From: Monocercomonoides exilis
Lineage: Eukaryota; Preaxostyla; Oxymonadida; Polymastigidae
DNA length: 64,000 nucleotides
Assembly (NCBI GenBank): GCA_001643675.2
Contig: LSRY02000010.1
Location: forward strand, 129,001-193,000
Reading direction: 5' to 3'
A program made the position numbers and the translations under genes. Below, in pieces: positions 1-10,896 of this stretch (its first letter is position 1; every line of letters starts with the position of its first letter). A model generated the notes under the pieces. That model was not told where the DNA came from, made no database searches, and was given only the letters and a program-made list of their open reading frames with translations.

Positions 1-2
1 CG

Positions 3-107
3 GAGGAGATGTTTGAAAAAGAGTATATGGAAAAGTTGGTCGTGAACCAATATTTTCAATTGAGGAAACAAAACGTATTTGAGGAAGAGAAAATAGCCTG
101 CGTATAA
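3..107 (+). CDS. 3' end of an unidentified gene (partial)
   Basis: An open frame enters from the left edge and reads 34 codons to a TAA at 105-107. The peptide is charged and helical in character (Glu, Lys, Tyr, Phe rich; begins EEMFEKEYMEKL). No family is recognised. It converges tail to tail with the leftward gene whose stop is at 125, leaving only 17 bp between the two stops, which supports both ends being real in a compact region. The fragment is too short for a functional call and could also be chance. Confidence 0.35.
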   Translation, partial: EEMFEKEYMEKLVVNQYFQLRKQNVFEEEKIACV

Positions 108-124
108 AACAAATATTTACTCTG

Positions 125-785
125 TCATTTCAAGACAGTATATTTAATGAGAAAATGCACTTCAATAAAATTAGCATACGGTTCTGTTAAAAGAGAATTA
201 TCAAGATTTTTTAAGAATATAACCAAAATTTGATTTGGGGCGAATGAATAACTTGAATTCGACAATGAAAGTGAATTATCGGTCATCAATAGTGTGGCTT
301 CAATAAAACGAATTGCTGCCTGTGTATCAGAAAAGTTAAGCCCGAAATATTTTGACTGTCTAGACTTTTTTGACTCTTCATCTGCATCAGTTGGATGTGA
401 TGAGCACAATTGGCAATCATTTATTTTTTCCGATTGTAGCATTGGTATGCAATAAGACGCAATGTGCATTGCTATTTTGGAAATAAACTGAAAATATGAA
501 TCGACGACATTTTTCAAAATGATAAGAATATTTTCAGAAATGATATAAAATACATACTGCATTTATATTTTTGAAGTTGTTCGCATTAAAAAAATCCGTG
601 TGAAAAAAAGGACATAGCGCAGATGCTTCAATATTTAACTTTGTATTTTGTAAATATTGAGCAAATAAAGAAAAAAAAGATGTAAGATCTCCTGTACTTT
701 GAAATAGTAATGAATGACCAGTTTCCAGTAACAACTTGTATTGGTGTAATGCATCATCTGATTTTTCATAAAAAATTCTTTTCAT
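125..785 (-). CDS. Unknown protein, 196 aa, two exons
   Basis: Two leftward frames join cleanly across an intron. Exon 1 is 785-558 and exon 2 is 487-125. The 70-bp intron (488-557) has a GTATGT donor and a CAG acceptor, and splicing preserves phase 0, giving 196 residues. No signal peptide or long membrane span is obvious. The middle is hydrophilic (a Ser, Asp, Glu, Lys stretch) and the C-terminal half is alternately hydrophobic and helical. I do not recognise the family. The donor matches the GTATGT-type donors of neighbouring genes, which argues for a real spliced gene. Confidence 0.5.
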
Positions 786-1171
786 TTCTCTTCAAAAGCA
801 GGTTTAAAAATATAAAAATCCCTTTACTTATTTTTTGATTTTTTCTTTTTTGTTGACCACGATCAATTTTTGTTTCAAATTCTTTTTCACAAAAAAATAT
901 CAGAAAAGAAATTTTTGTTTGTTTATGGAAAATGAATTTCATCAAAAATCACGCATTTTATTCATTGTTAAATTAATTAAAAAATGGAAAAATAAAAAGT
1001 TATTGAATGGTGAAGTGAATATTATCAATGACTCAAATATGTTTAGTTCCGTTTTTATGATGGAAGAAATAGGGAAAAAGTAGATGCAAGAGGTGAAATA
1101 CTTCGATTCCAGAAGAATAGCTTTTTAAGAATATCGACAAATAAGACAAGAAATATTAGTGAGTTCATGAT
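786..1171. other. AT-rich spacer, no supported gene
   Basis: This spacer holds one 82-codon rightward open frame (835-1083) made of Phe, Lys and Asn-rich low-complexity sequence, as expected by chance in AT-rich DNA. No RNA gene or repeat was seen. Confidence 0.6.
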
Positions 1172-3697
1172 CTAGTTGATAACAAATCCCTGTGGAAGAT
1201 CAACTTGCATTTCAACAGTTTCCCCATCAATCTCAATATTCGATATTAGTGTTCCTTTTTCCATGTTGAATTTTAATGTTCTTGGCTTTTCAAAAAGGGT
1301 GCCTAAAATCATCAGGTAGTCGTTCATTGAATATTTCATCTCGTCTTCAATGCGGAAATTCGTCCTTGGAAGAGACATAACTCTTCGAATTGGAGAAGAT
1401 GTCGCCACTTTTGGCCGGCTGGCGCCCTTCTTCGATGCTGATGTCTTCGATGTGCCTGATGAAGAGGAAGACAATGTGTCAGACTCCTGCTCTTTCATCG
1501 CCATAGACTCTGCAAACTGCCTCTCCATCAGCAGATCCAGATATGTTTTGTTGGTTGCATGCGCTCCGTCTCCCCCTTCTCTTTCTCTCTTTGCTCTGTC
1601 TGCCGCATCCATCTCCATCTCCTCGCTGCTCAGCGTGATCGGATAGCAGACAGTCGCTGCACGGATTCTCCTGTGGGGCCTTCCAGAGTTGTATTTGGGG
1701 TGTTTGCACAGCTTGCTCGTCAGCACATTGAGAGTGAAGTGTCCGCCTTTCTCTTCGTTCGCATACTGGATCAGAGGAAGGTTCGATGTCGGGTCGCAGA
1801 ATATGCGCACCTCAGAGAGGACAGGATAGGTTGTGCCAGAAGTGTTGAAAAGGACAGGTTCTGAAGTGGTGTTGCGGGTGAAGTACAAAGAAAAATATGG
1901 CTTTTGAAGGTCAGGCGGAATGGTCGAGGAGACAATCGTGTTCAGCTCTGGTGAAAAGAAGTACAGCGATTCGTTTCCCTTTCTGCTTTCGTTGCCGTAT
2001 GCAGACAAGACCTCGCTGCCTGCTGCTGACAAGTCAGCCTTCGTGTACATATTCTCAGTCGCCGACATCTGCCTCTTTCGAGGCTTGTCCAATTCACCAT
2101 AAAACTTCTCTGCCTCTGCCACTGTCATCTCAGGCCCAAAGCCGCTAAATGTCCCCAGCGAAATCTCTTTGTCTTTCTTCTTCAGCTTAATCTGCCCCTT
2201 TTCAAACACAAACGTTCCGTCTTTTCCTTCCCACCTCGCAAGCGACAGCTGACGGAGATCACCCAAAAAGTCGACCTCCGTCCAAAGCGAAGGATCAATC
2301 GGAGAAATTCGACTCGGAAAAACAGGATCTTTTTTCTGAGACTTCTTCAGCCTTTCCAAGCGCCGCTGCTCTTCCTCTTCCTTCACTTTTCTCTCTTCTT
2401 CTTTTTCTTCCTCAATCTGCTTCTTCTCTTTTGCCTCATCCTCCATCCTTTTCTTCTCAATGTCCGCCTTCGATTTCTCCGGACGAGGGCCCAGCGCTGG
2501 CTGCCGTCTGATCTGTGCGTGTGGATTTGGGTCGTCGTGCACAAAACGCCGACGGGGCTGATGGATAGCATGGAAAGCTTCGTGTTCTGCCTCCTCCAAT
2601 GGAGCTTCATTGTTGGCTTGTTGGTTGTTCTCTTGGGGCAATCCTTCAATTGCCTCGTCAAGATCCTCATCTCCTGCAGCACCAATACCAGCAACATTCT
2701 GCACTTCAGGATTCAGATTCCTCAATCCAGCTTCTTCGCCTCCATCTCCATTATTCCTTGCTTCTATTTCCATTCTTTCGTTTCCATTGTTAATGTTTCC
2801 ATCAGCATCTGGATTAATTCCTTCATCTCCGTTTCCATCTCCTCCTTGGTTCATAAACTGTACGTTGTTATTTCCGCCTTGATTTTCCATGTCATTATTC
2901 ATCCTTTGTTCACCTTCTTCCCCAAGTTGGTTGTTCAGATTGTTCAGCTGCTCTTCTCCTCCTTGAATGTTCTGCCTCGCATTCCTGTTCATATTTTGCA
3001 TTCCGCCCATTCCTCCCCCTCCGCCTCTTCTCCTCCTCCTCTGCTCTTCTGCCTGGTATCTTTCAAATATTTCCCTCTCTCTTTCCACCAGCTCATCTCT
3101 TTTGTGTTCAACATGCTCGTTCTGGTTGTTGTGGTCCTGTTGGTTTTGTCTATCATTTCTTTGGAACAAACCAAAAATGGTTTTTTTCGCGTGTTCGTAC
3201 AGTCGATACACAAAGTTTATCACTCTGTCCATAAACACTCTTATTTGGTTGGTGGGCTTTCTCTCATCATCTGCTTTTTCTTTCCCTTCAGCATCGGCCT
3301 TCTTCTTCTTCTCCATCGTTTTTTGGCGTTCCAACTCTTGTTGTGCTTTTTGAAGAGAAATTCTCCTTTTGAAAGAAGATTTTTCTTCAGAAAACTGCTT
3401 TTCATCTGCCATGTCGAAGCTTTCCAGTGTCTGAATGATTGGATAGGGCATCGAGTAGATGGCAGACGAAGATGCAGAAAGCGGGGCAAATCCAAAGACA
3501 TCGCACAATTCACCAACAGAGACCCATGCAAGGAGCGAAGACTCGTTCACCAGAAAGAGCTCCACAAGTTGAGGAACGGCTGAGGAAGAAGAGAACAGAG
3601 CAGAAAAAGAGATGAATGTGACACAAGTGTTGTTAAAAATAAAGAAGAAGAAGAAGAAGAAGAAACAAATCATTAACATCAACAAAAAGTATTTCAA
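1172..3697 (-). CDS. Secretory-pathway protein with MRH-like Cys motif and long low-complexity middle
   Basis: A single exon of 841 codons. The start at 3697 gives a hydrophobic N-terminus that can act as a signal peptide. Part of that hydrophobic stretch is a Phe run encoded by a TTC repeat. After about residue 100 there is a charged coiled-coil-like region, an Arg/Gly patch and a long Asn, Gly, Asp and Glu-rich segment. The C-terminal third has ordered sequence including EVRIFCDPTSNLP near residue 630 and a following LTSKLC. Cysteines in that arrangement recall the last strands of MRH (mannose-6-phosphate-receptor homology) domains such as OS-9 or CI-MPR. The gene immediately upstream (3752-5109) shares this motif (EVRYFC) and a similar N-terminal block, so the two look like tandem paralogues. 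An ER or Golgi lectin-like role is inference only; family membership is uncertain. Confidence 0.6.
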   Translation of the reverse strand: MKYFLLMLMICFFFFFFFFIFNNTCVTFISFSALFSSSSAVPQLVELFLVNESSLLAWVSVGELCDVFGFAPLSASSSAIYSMPYPIIQTLESFDMADEKQFSEEKSSFKRRISLQKAQQELERQKTMEKKKKADAEGKEKADDERKPTNQIRVFMDRVINFVYRLYEHAKKTIFGLFQRNDRQNQQDHNNQNEHVEHKRDELVEREREIFERYQAEEQRRRRRGGGGGMGGMQNMNRNARQNIQGGEEQLNNLNNQLGEEGEQRMNNDMENQGGNNNVQFMNQGGDGNGDEGINPDADGNINNGNERMEIEARNNGDGGEEAGLRNLNPEVQNVAGIGAAGDEDLDEAIEGLPQENNQQANNEAPLEEAEHEAFHAIHQPRRRFVHDDPNPHAQIRRQPALGPRPEKSKADIEKKRMEDEAKEKKQIEEEKEEERKVKEEEEQRRLERLKKSQKKDPVFPSRISPIDPSLWTEVDFLGDLRQLSLARWEGKDGTFVFEKGQIKLKKKDKEISLGTFSGFGPEMTVAEAEKFYGELDKPRKRQMSATENMYTKADLSAAGSEVLSAYGNESRKGNESLYFFSPELNTIVSSTIPPDLQKPYFSLYFTRNTTSEPVLFNTSGTTYPVLSEVRIFCDPTSNLPLIQYANEEKGGHFTLNVLTSKLCKHPKYNSGRPHRRIRAATVCYPITLSSEEMEMDAADRAKREREGGDGAHATNKTYLDLLMERQFAESMAMKEQESDTLSSSSSGTSKTSASKKGASRPKVATSSPIRRVMSLPRTNFRIEDEMKYSMNDYLMILGTLFEKPRTLKFNMEKGTLISNIEIDGETVEMQVDLPQGFVIN

Positions 3698-3751
3698 AAT
3701 AAAGTTGATTTTTTATAAAAACAAATTTTTCTCTCTCAAAAGCATGAAAAG

Positions 3752-5109
3752 TCAAAACAATTCATTTTCTCGTTTTGAAATTTTGGAATAAAAATTCCGC
3801 AAAGCTAGCAAAAAGATACGCAACATACTCTCCGAAGTTTTTCTCGTTTTATTTTTGATATCCAAATAATCTTCTGTTCTGCAGAAGTATCTCACTTCAG
3901 TTGTAAATCTCCGGAAATCATCTTTTTTTTGGGTGTCATTAACTTCTTGTGCTGTTTTTGAAAGAGCAACTATCGAAAGAGAATTCTTGATGGAGTGTGT
4001 GTGACTTCCTTGAAGCATTATTTGTGATATGTAGTGTGCCTTTCTTTTTCTCTCCACTGGTTTTGTGTCGATGCTTTCATTTTTAGCTGTTTCATTCGCA
4101 TTCTCTGTTTTGTTCTCATTTGTATCTTTCAAAAGCTTGTCTTTGCTTTTCGTTGTCTTTTTCGGCCTTCCGTTTTCAAAGATATCAACAGCCTCTCCAG
4201 TTTCCTCGAAAGGAACTTCGACGCTCTGCAATGAAAATGCACCAGAATTAAAGCCACAGTACAACGTTTGAGCATCATCAGGAAGATTAGGCGCGCCAAC
4301 CCACTTCTCTTTTCCGAATTCGTCCTCGCTCAAGGAAAAATTAAAGCTTGGAGACAATACCAATTGCATATATTTAAGTGGGTATAACTCCAACAATTCA
4401 TCATAGGCGTAAAGCCATACAGAATCCTTTTTGAAACGTTCCTTTAACGCTTCAACGGATCGAGCTTGTAATGTCAGGGGTGCTTGTGTGAAATCTTTGT
4501 CCTGCAACGTTGGACGTAGAAACTCAACTTTTAATGGAATTGAAAAAGAGCGAAGATCTTGAACAAAATATGGGGAAGATTTCACATGGAATTTTTCTGG
4601 TATTCCATAGTTTGGAAAATATGGATATCTGATACCCTGAATACGTTTTAATGAGTTAGTTGGGAATTTATGAGCACGTGTTGCTTCCGGTGGGGATTGT
4701 CTCGAACTTTTCGATGAAAATGCTTTTTTCGTTTGATTCGTTTGATGAAACACAGAAGAAGGAACCATTGCAACAACGCTATCTAAGTCATAAGCCATTG
4801 GTGGTAGACTATCGAGCTGTGGAGGAATACAAGCATAAAACGTTTCATCGTTGGAGAGAATAACAGAGCCAGAAGGCTTCAATTAAAATGACAATTGATT
4901 GAAATGTTGATGAACGTGTCATAAAGAATAAACAAAAAATTCATCATTAAAACAAAAAAGATGCATACAATATGTCTCTTTTGCAGAGCCACAGAAGAAA
5001 TGTATACACTATGTTCAGGAGGTTCAATAATATCTTGATTTAATGTTAATTCGAGAGCACAGTTTAAAAAAACTGCTATGTTTATAATCTTCAGAAAAAT
5101 CAAATTCAT
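3752..5109 (-). CDS. Secretory protein, tandem paralogue of the 1172-3697 gene, two exons
   Basis: Exon 1 (5109-4969) begins MNLIFLKIINIAVFLNCALE, a good signal peptide. A 92-bp intron (4877-4968; GTATGC donor, AAG acceptor) joins in phase 0 to exon 2 (4876-3752), giving about 421 residues. The mature part starts with a Val/Leu-Asn-Asp/Glu block resembling that of the neighbour, and near residue 370 carries EVRYFCRTEDYLD, equivalent to EVRIFCDP in the neighbour. A Lys, Thr and Asn-rich hydrophilic stretch lies between. It lacks the long Asn/Gly-rich insert of its paralogue. The MRH-like resemblance is by motif only. The intergenic gap to the paralogue is only about 54 bp, consistent with tandem duplication. 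Confidence 0.6.
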
Positions 5110-5828
5110 TAAAATTTTCTGATCTGAATAAGTAAAATATTATTTTTGGTTCATCATTAAATGTGTGGCAAATTATTTTCTATCATGAATATAACTGAGA
5201 TTTGTTCCAAACTATTTCCACCATCACATCATAATAAGTCTTCAATAACAATGCAAAAAATACAAAAAAAACTTTTAAATTGAGAAAAAAATTTGAAAAC
5301 ATTTTGTGGAACAAAATTCACAATTCAAAATATTTTGTCCCAGGTATTTTTTATCATCAATATTTCATAAGTGATTTGATACAAAAAAAGGTGAACATTT
5401 GAAAAATGAATTTCGCTGAAAATTATTATTTTTTTTTTTACCTAACAATTTTTCTGAATCACTCGATTCCAATTAAAATACATTTTGAAAAATCAAACAA
5501 ATTGACTTTTCTTTTGAAAAATCAATTGTTTTGAATTTAATCACCTTTTGTTGAATGCTTGGGGGAAAATTCGGACTTACAAGCTTTTTTTGCACAAAGC
5601 ACAAAATAATTGCCACATTCATATCTTTATTACACTTTCTCGGATTTCAAAATAAATTAGATTTTCATTTTTGAAAGCAAACATCATTGATATAATAACA
5701 TTATGTTGTGTGACATCACATGTATTTCTAAAAATAAACCTGTTTTTTTCAAATTTTTTGATCACAAAAAGTTCTTCTTCGATGCAAAATTTTTCAATGA
5801 AAATGCCTGAAGTGAAATATACTGCCCC

Positions 5829-6651
5829 ACATGGGTAATTATCTTTGAAATCACAACTTTTATCGGGAAGTTGATTGTGAAAAATAAACTTATTATCATT
5901 TGACTTATAATAGGCTTTGGAAAAAAAATGTTTCTTAATCGTTTCAAAAATCAATAGTTAACGAAAAAGAAAAACAAGAATGATTTTAATAGAAGTTGTC
6001 ACTTTTCAATGTTTATTAACAAATTTTCAAAACAAAATTATCAAATAGAAATATTTGTTTAAAAAAATATTGATTTCTAAAATAATGATTCAATATTGTG
6101 TCTGATGGTTTTTATAATGATTGAAACACATGTGTGATTATTTTTGAAATCATATCTTTTTTCGGGGTGTTAATTTTCAAAGATTGCTTGTTTTTTTGAA
6201 AGAAGTTTTTAGTCCAAAAGAGAAAAAGAATGATAATTGCTTTTTAAAACAAAGGTTTGCACCTAAAGAAAGATAAGAATGTCTTCAATAAGCCTTTTCA
6301 ATTTCAATGTTCATGTGGGTGATTATTTTTGAAATCATATCTTTTTTCTGGGTGTTGATAATTTAGTCATCCAATGTATTTGGAAACTAATTTTTACAAA
6401 CAATTTCAAAATTTGTAATTATTGTTCAATAATCCGATGCCCGAGATAAATGCTAGAGAAAAAATTTCTCTCAATTAGATTATTCTTTTTCAGTGCACAT
6501 TTTAAACGTTCGAAACAAATTTTCAAATCGAAATATTAGATTGTCATAATATGATTTCAAAAATAATCACCCATATGTTTATATTCTAGATAAGTTTTTG
6601 AACCGAAAATTATGTGTGAAAAAATATGATTTCATAAATAATCACCTTCAT
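5829..6651. repeat. Cluster of a ~45-bp dispersed repeat (three direct, two inverted copies)
   Basis: Core sequence is GATTATTTTTGAAATCATA followed by a T run and CGGGGTGTT. Direct copies are at 5829-5877 (diverged), 6129-6176 and 6312-6360. Inverted copies are at 6548-6577 and 6622-6651. Further diverged copies occur far away at about 45,328-45,352 and 50,399-50,448. Most copies are preceded by CATG(T)GG or a close variant, so they look like a family with a defined left edge rather than chance AT-rich matches. Confidence 0.6.
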
Positions 6652-7299
6652 TGAACAATACGTTATTGATAATAATCCAACTTTTGAAATGACAACTACC
6701 AAAAATTATTTAAAGCCGAAAAACTTTCATTCAAAGTCGTAAGTTTGAAAAACTTCAAATTCTCAAAAAGTTAACAAAAATCAATGAAAGATAAAAAAAT
6801 TTTCTTATTGTTGAAATATCAATGATATTTGTAATTTTAATTATTTTTCATCTTTTTCCGATTTATTTTTGTGCTTCCTTTTGTCCAATTGCGAAAACAA
6901 AATATGAGAGGAGTTCTGACGTATATTATCTCATTTCAATTGAAAGCGCACTGCATATAAGAATATTTGTAAGAGAATATATTTATTTTGATAACAAAAT
7001 TTATTTAGAACAATGAATATAGCATTGTCTCTCATATTACGTGTTTCATAATTGCAAAATACTCATTTTTTATTAAACGAAACAAATTTTTTATGTTTTG
7101 TTTCGAGTTTATTTTTGACTCGATTTATGTTCGAAATCTTCATTATTTACAGAAAACAACACAAACATTGCTGATTATATTTACAAAAACAAAAGAAAAT
7201 AATTTTTCTTCACTTGTTTTCACTTCATAAAATTTTTTTTTAAAGAAAAATTTCGACTATAATTGATAGTTTTTTGACTTCAATAATTTTCTTTCAGTA

Positions 7300-7318
7300 T
7301 ACACCAAAAATTATTCAA
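7300..7318 (+). repeat. Solo terminal-repeat end of the CACCAAAAATAATTC MITE family
   Basis: TACACCAAAAATTATTCAA matches, with one substitution, the outer end of the 51,643-52,409 element, including the leading TA. No partner end is visible nearby, so this is probably a decayed or truncated copy. Confidence 0.4.
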
Positions 7319-7764
7319 TGAACAGATATTTTTATTTATTCAATTTTTAGTATAAAAAAAGTGGAAGAGGTTACAATCAATTTCGCACATTGCAACAAAA
7401 AATAATTCAAAATCGAATGTAAAAATATCAGAGCTATACTGCATAACGAAAAGTTTAAAACAATTACAAATTTGGAAAATAAAAACCTAACATAATAAAA
7501 GCTTTAAAAAATACATAAGTTTCAATCAAAATACAACTCAAAAAACTTTTACAATGCAAAGCAAACAAAATCATACATACATCTACACTAAAATATAAAC
7601 GCTATCAAAGCGAAACATAAAAAATCTCCGAAATAAAGACAAAATTTTACAATTCGTTAAAAGTTTCACAATATTTTCACATTAAAAATTACAGATAAAC
7701 ATATTTTGGATAAAATGTGCTTAATTTCTTTCAACAATTATGGATCAATATTTTGTAATGCTAC

Positions 7765-8372
7765 TCAAAAGCATTTATCTGCAAATAAGAAAAAAATTTG
7801 AAATATAAATAAAAGTTTCAAAGTTGAATAAACAGAAATACCTCCATGACCAGATGCACTGATGATAATTGCAATAATAATACCATAAACTGCGAGGGCT
7901 TCTCCAAAAATATAAACAAGAAGCATTCCAGTAAAAATTTTTGGCTCTCTTCCATACATTCTCGAGCCTGTTTCTCCAGTAATACCAAGTGTTATGCCAG
8001 CAGCCAGAGAGCTGAGTCCAACTGACAATCCACTAGCAAGATGAGAAAACGACTTTGGATAGGTATATTCGTTTTTAATTCCGACCATAATGATAATAGC
8101 AACAATCAATCCAAATATACCCAATAAACCTTAAAAAAATATCATTGATTTTAATTTGTAAAAATTCAAAGATAAATACCTGCCATTATCCCTGGAAGCA
8201 ATGATTTTAACACAAGTTCTGGTTTGTGATATCCAAGAGCAACGCTTCCTATTCCTGATTGAGCAACACCAAATGCAGATCCTAGATTCGAAAGAATTGC
8301 ACCTATAGCAGCCCCAAGGAATCCATAAAAAGAAACAAATGGCGGACATAATTCAGAAACAATGATGGACAT
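7765..8372 (-). CDS. V-type H+-ATPase proteolipid subunit c, three exons
   Basis: Exons 8372-8180, 8129-7842 and 7778-7765 encode 164 residues, normal for subunit c. Introns are 50 bp (8130-8179) and 63 bp (7779-7841), both with GTATTT donors and AAG or CAG acceptors. Four membrane helices are visible. The first pair contains FYGFLGAAIGAILSNLGSAF and the second ends in FGEALAVYGIIIAI, where the Glu is the proton-carrying residue. This subunit forms the rotating c-ring of V0 in acidifying endomembranes. The last exon is only 14 bp and supplies the final four residues (DKCF, the Asp being split by the intron) plus the stop. ATG at 8372 is chosen because it precedes the conserved first helix by a normal distance. 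Confidence 0.93.
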
Positions 8373-8613
8373 TGAAAAATCGAGGTCGTTTAATTTGAAG
8401 CAAATTATCTGAAGATTCAATTGAGAAAAATATTTTGGGTGCTGCAAGAAAATTTGGAGAAAAATTGACAAAAGAATACATTTAATTTTTATTAGCTGGA
8501 TGATTAAAAATGAAAAAAACTTTCTTTATAATTTTTCATCAAAAATTGAAAAAAACGTTAACAAATCAAGAATGAAATGAATTACGAAGTGAAATAATAA
8601 ACATTGATTCACA

Positions 8614-9125
8614 TTACTCATTTACTCCACTTTGTTTTATAACATCCTTTTCTTTTCCAGATCTTTGTCGAGCAACACGACCAACAAGTTGATTCATTTC
8701 GAGCAGTTCAAGGCAACGAAGATATTTCTTTTTATCCTTTTTTGCAAGATACAAAATATCTTCTTCCTTAATTTGCTCTTGTCTAGCATCTTCTAAAACT
8801 CTAAGTTTCCTGGCCTTAGAATAAAAATTAAAAATATTAGAAGTTTTTTGTTGATGAATAGAAAAAACCTCATCCCGAATATAATCAAAAACGTATTCCA
8901 TAAGAGTGTAGGCAGTTTCTGGAAGAGGCTTTTGAACATCTCCATATGCATATAAAAGTTGAATAACTTAAAAATAATTCAAGAATGTTTTCGATTGGAA
9001 AAGCCGGTAAAAGTTTTCACACATATGTCTATAGCTGGAACTTTTCTTTGACGTTTTTCTTCTTGTTTGATTTCATCTTCATTATCATCTAAATCTTTTT
9101 CTTGATGAGATTTTTCTTCACTCAT
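8614..9125 (-). CDS. TAF13: TFIID subunit TAF13 (histone-fold), two exons
   Basis: Exon 1 (9125-9023) and exon 2 (8966-8614) join across a 56-bp intron (8967-9022; GTGTGA donor, AAG acceptor) to give 151 residues. After an acidic/Lys N-terminus comes LLYAYGDVQKPLPETA, then EYVFDYIRDEVF, then EDILYLAKKDKKKYLRCLEL and LEMNQLVGR. This order (YGD, PLPET, EDI-L--KD--K, LL-MN) is that of TAF13, the histone-fold partner of TAF11 in the general transcription factor TFIID. An insertion relative to animal TAF13 lies between helix 2 and the EDI motif (about residues 90-105). SPT3 is the alternative family, but it is longer and has a C-terminal domain absent here. Confidence 0.85.
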
Positions 9126-9243
9126 AAATACTTATGGATGAAGGATCAAAGTAATCAATTAAAAAAATTTAATTAATAAAAAAAGAGAGTAAAATTTTAA
9201 ATATATACACAAATATAAAAGTTATAACAAAAAATCGAAGATT

Positions 9244-10896
9244 TCAAGTATGAAGAGATAATGACGAAGAATGATGAAAATGAGAAATAGGGCGATGAGT
9301 TAAATTTGAAATGGGTATTGAAGAATTTGGAATTTCTGAAGTGTGTTTTTCTCTTTCTCTTTCTCTTTCTCTTTCTCTTTCTCTTTCCCTCTCCCTCTCC
9401 CTCTCCCTCTCCCTCTCCCTCTCCCTCTCCCTCTCCCTCTCCCTTTCCCTTTCCCTTTCTCTCTCCTTTTCTCTCTCCCTTTCTCTTATAATATCTTGTT
9501 CCTTTTCTTTTTCTTTTTCCCTGTCTCTTTCTTTTACACTTGTATCCCTTCTTCTCATCGAATCTTCCTTCATTTTTAATGTCTCCTCCCAAATTGACAA
9601 CTCCTCTTCTCTCTTTTTTAAATACTCTTCTTTTTGTCTTATTCTTTCTTCCCTCATTTTCAATTCTTCTTCCTTTCGAATTAATAAAGTAGTTCTTAAT
9701 AAAAAAATACGAAATAAAATTTCATAAATAACAAATTATTTGCAAACTGGTGAGAAACTTTAATTTCTTTGACTCTTAATTGAACAGATGGATATGCTAA
9801 GATCCTTTCAATTGTCCATCTTCGCTGGACGGACTTTTCCATCATTCCAGAAATAACTGCAAACAACTCTTTCGAATAATGAAGAGGATTCAAAGGAGCA
9901 ATTGGCGATTCACATATTTTTTGATTAAGCTGAGGAAGAGAAGTGGCATTAAAAGGTGGCGTTAATGTGCACAGTTCATATATTACACATCCCAATGACC
10001 AAACGTCTGACCTTTCATCATAAGGCTCGTCTTTAATTTGCTCCTAAAAAAATTAACACCAACGAATGATTAAATAAATAGCTTTTTTTTAAAATTACAT
10101 TGATATTTCTAAATCATACAGGACTTTGATAAAATGGCGTTCCGAGGCATGTTCTTGCAAATGAGTGATCATCCAGTGTTCTTGCAAGTCCTTGTTACAA
10201 AAAGAGTGAGAAGTGTTTATGTGAAACAAAATTAAATCATGAAATATTAGCCGATCGACGTTATAAAGAAATAACAAATACCAAAATCTCCAAGTTTTGC
10301 AATTTTATGACTGTTAAGAAATATATTTCTTGGTTTTATATCTCTGTGCAATATTTTTGGTGTATGTTTATGGCATTCATGAAGTGCAAGACACATTTGT
10401 GCCAGAATTTTCCAAACTACTTCTTCATCAACGCGTTTTCTATAACGAAAAATCAAAAAATAATTGTTTCAAATTGATGCGTTTTGTGAAAAAATAAAAT
10501 GAAAATACCCTGCATCTTTACATTTCTTAATAAGCATTCCCAAATCTCCACCATCGCACAATTCCATAATAATGTAAATCTTAGAGCATGATTTATCTAT
10601 AATTCTATCATAATAGCGAATGATGTTTGGATGCCTAAAATTAGAAATAAAAATTAAATTTCACAAAAATTTGAATAAATATTTTCAAATATTCTTTGAT
10701 AACCAGACCTCAGCTCTCTCAAAAGATTAACTTCATTCACAAGCATAGTTTTTTCTTTTTCATCCATAGTTCCATAAAATACTTCCTTCCAAGCATAAAG
10801 TGCACCCTTTGTCTTATGTCGAACTTTCATCACCTTACCAAACGAGCCCGAACCAATTTCTTCCAAAATTTCATAATCAGAAACATGTAATTCCAT
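9244..10896 (-). CDS. NEK (NIMA-related) Ser/Thr protein kinase with RE-repeat tail, six exons
   Basis: Exons are 10896-10709, 10634-10509, 10439-10282, 10190-10120, 10043-9711 and 9672-9244 (434 aa). The fold begins at once: GSGSFGKVMK (Gly loop), AWKEV (Lys), NEVNLLREL, then MELCDGGDL, ILHRDIKPRNIFL (catalytic loop), LGDFGLARTL (metal loop), CLGTPFYQSPEQ (activation segment) and SDVWSLGCVIYELC. HRDIKPRN plus the YxSPEQ style fits NEK, nearest in look to NEK2, which acts at centrosomes or basal bodies and cilia. After the kinase there is a coiled coil, then an Arg-Glu repeat written by a CTCTTT/CCCTCT microsatellite. The last intron (9673-9710) would be only 38 bp, so the join to the tail is the least certain. 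Confidence 0.88.
9343..9486. repeat. CTCTTT/CCCTCT hexanucleotide microsatellite in coding sequence
   Basis: About 24 imperfect hexamer units, a homopyrimidine run on the + strand. Read leftward it encodes the (RE)n/KE tail of the NEK kinase, and in-frame length change by six bases would keep the frame. Confidence 0.9.

Larger units (their letters stand above)
5110..7764. other. 2.65-kb AT-rich spacer with dispersed repeats, no supported gene
   Basis: Very AT-rich. Open frames at 5619-5954 (leftward, 111 codons) and 6822-7016 (rightward) show no family resemblance, and the first overlaps a copy of the short dispersed repeat described separately. A single end of the CACCAAAAATAATTC-type terminal repeat lies at 7300-7318. 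Nothing else is interpretable. Confidence 0.6.

Noticed and set aside
2519-3583. A 354-codon rightward open frame opposite the secretory-protein gene
   Set aside because: It is the antisense shadow of the low-complexity coding strand; Phe/Ser/Leu-rich composition follows from the opposite frame and no family is recognisable.
5619-5954. Leftward 111-codon frame in the AT-rich spacer
   Set aside because: It overlaps a dispersed repeat copy, lacks family resemblance and has AT-driven composition.
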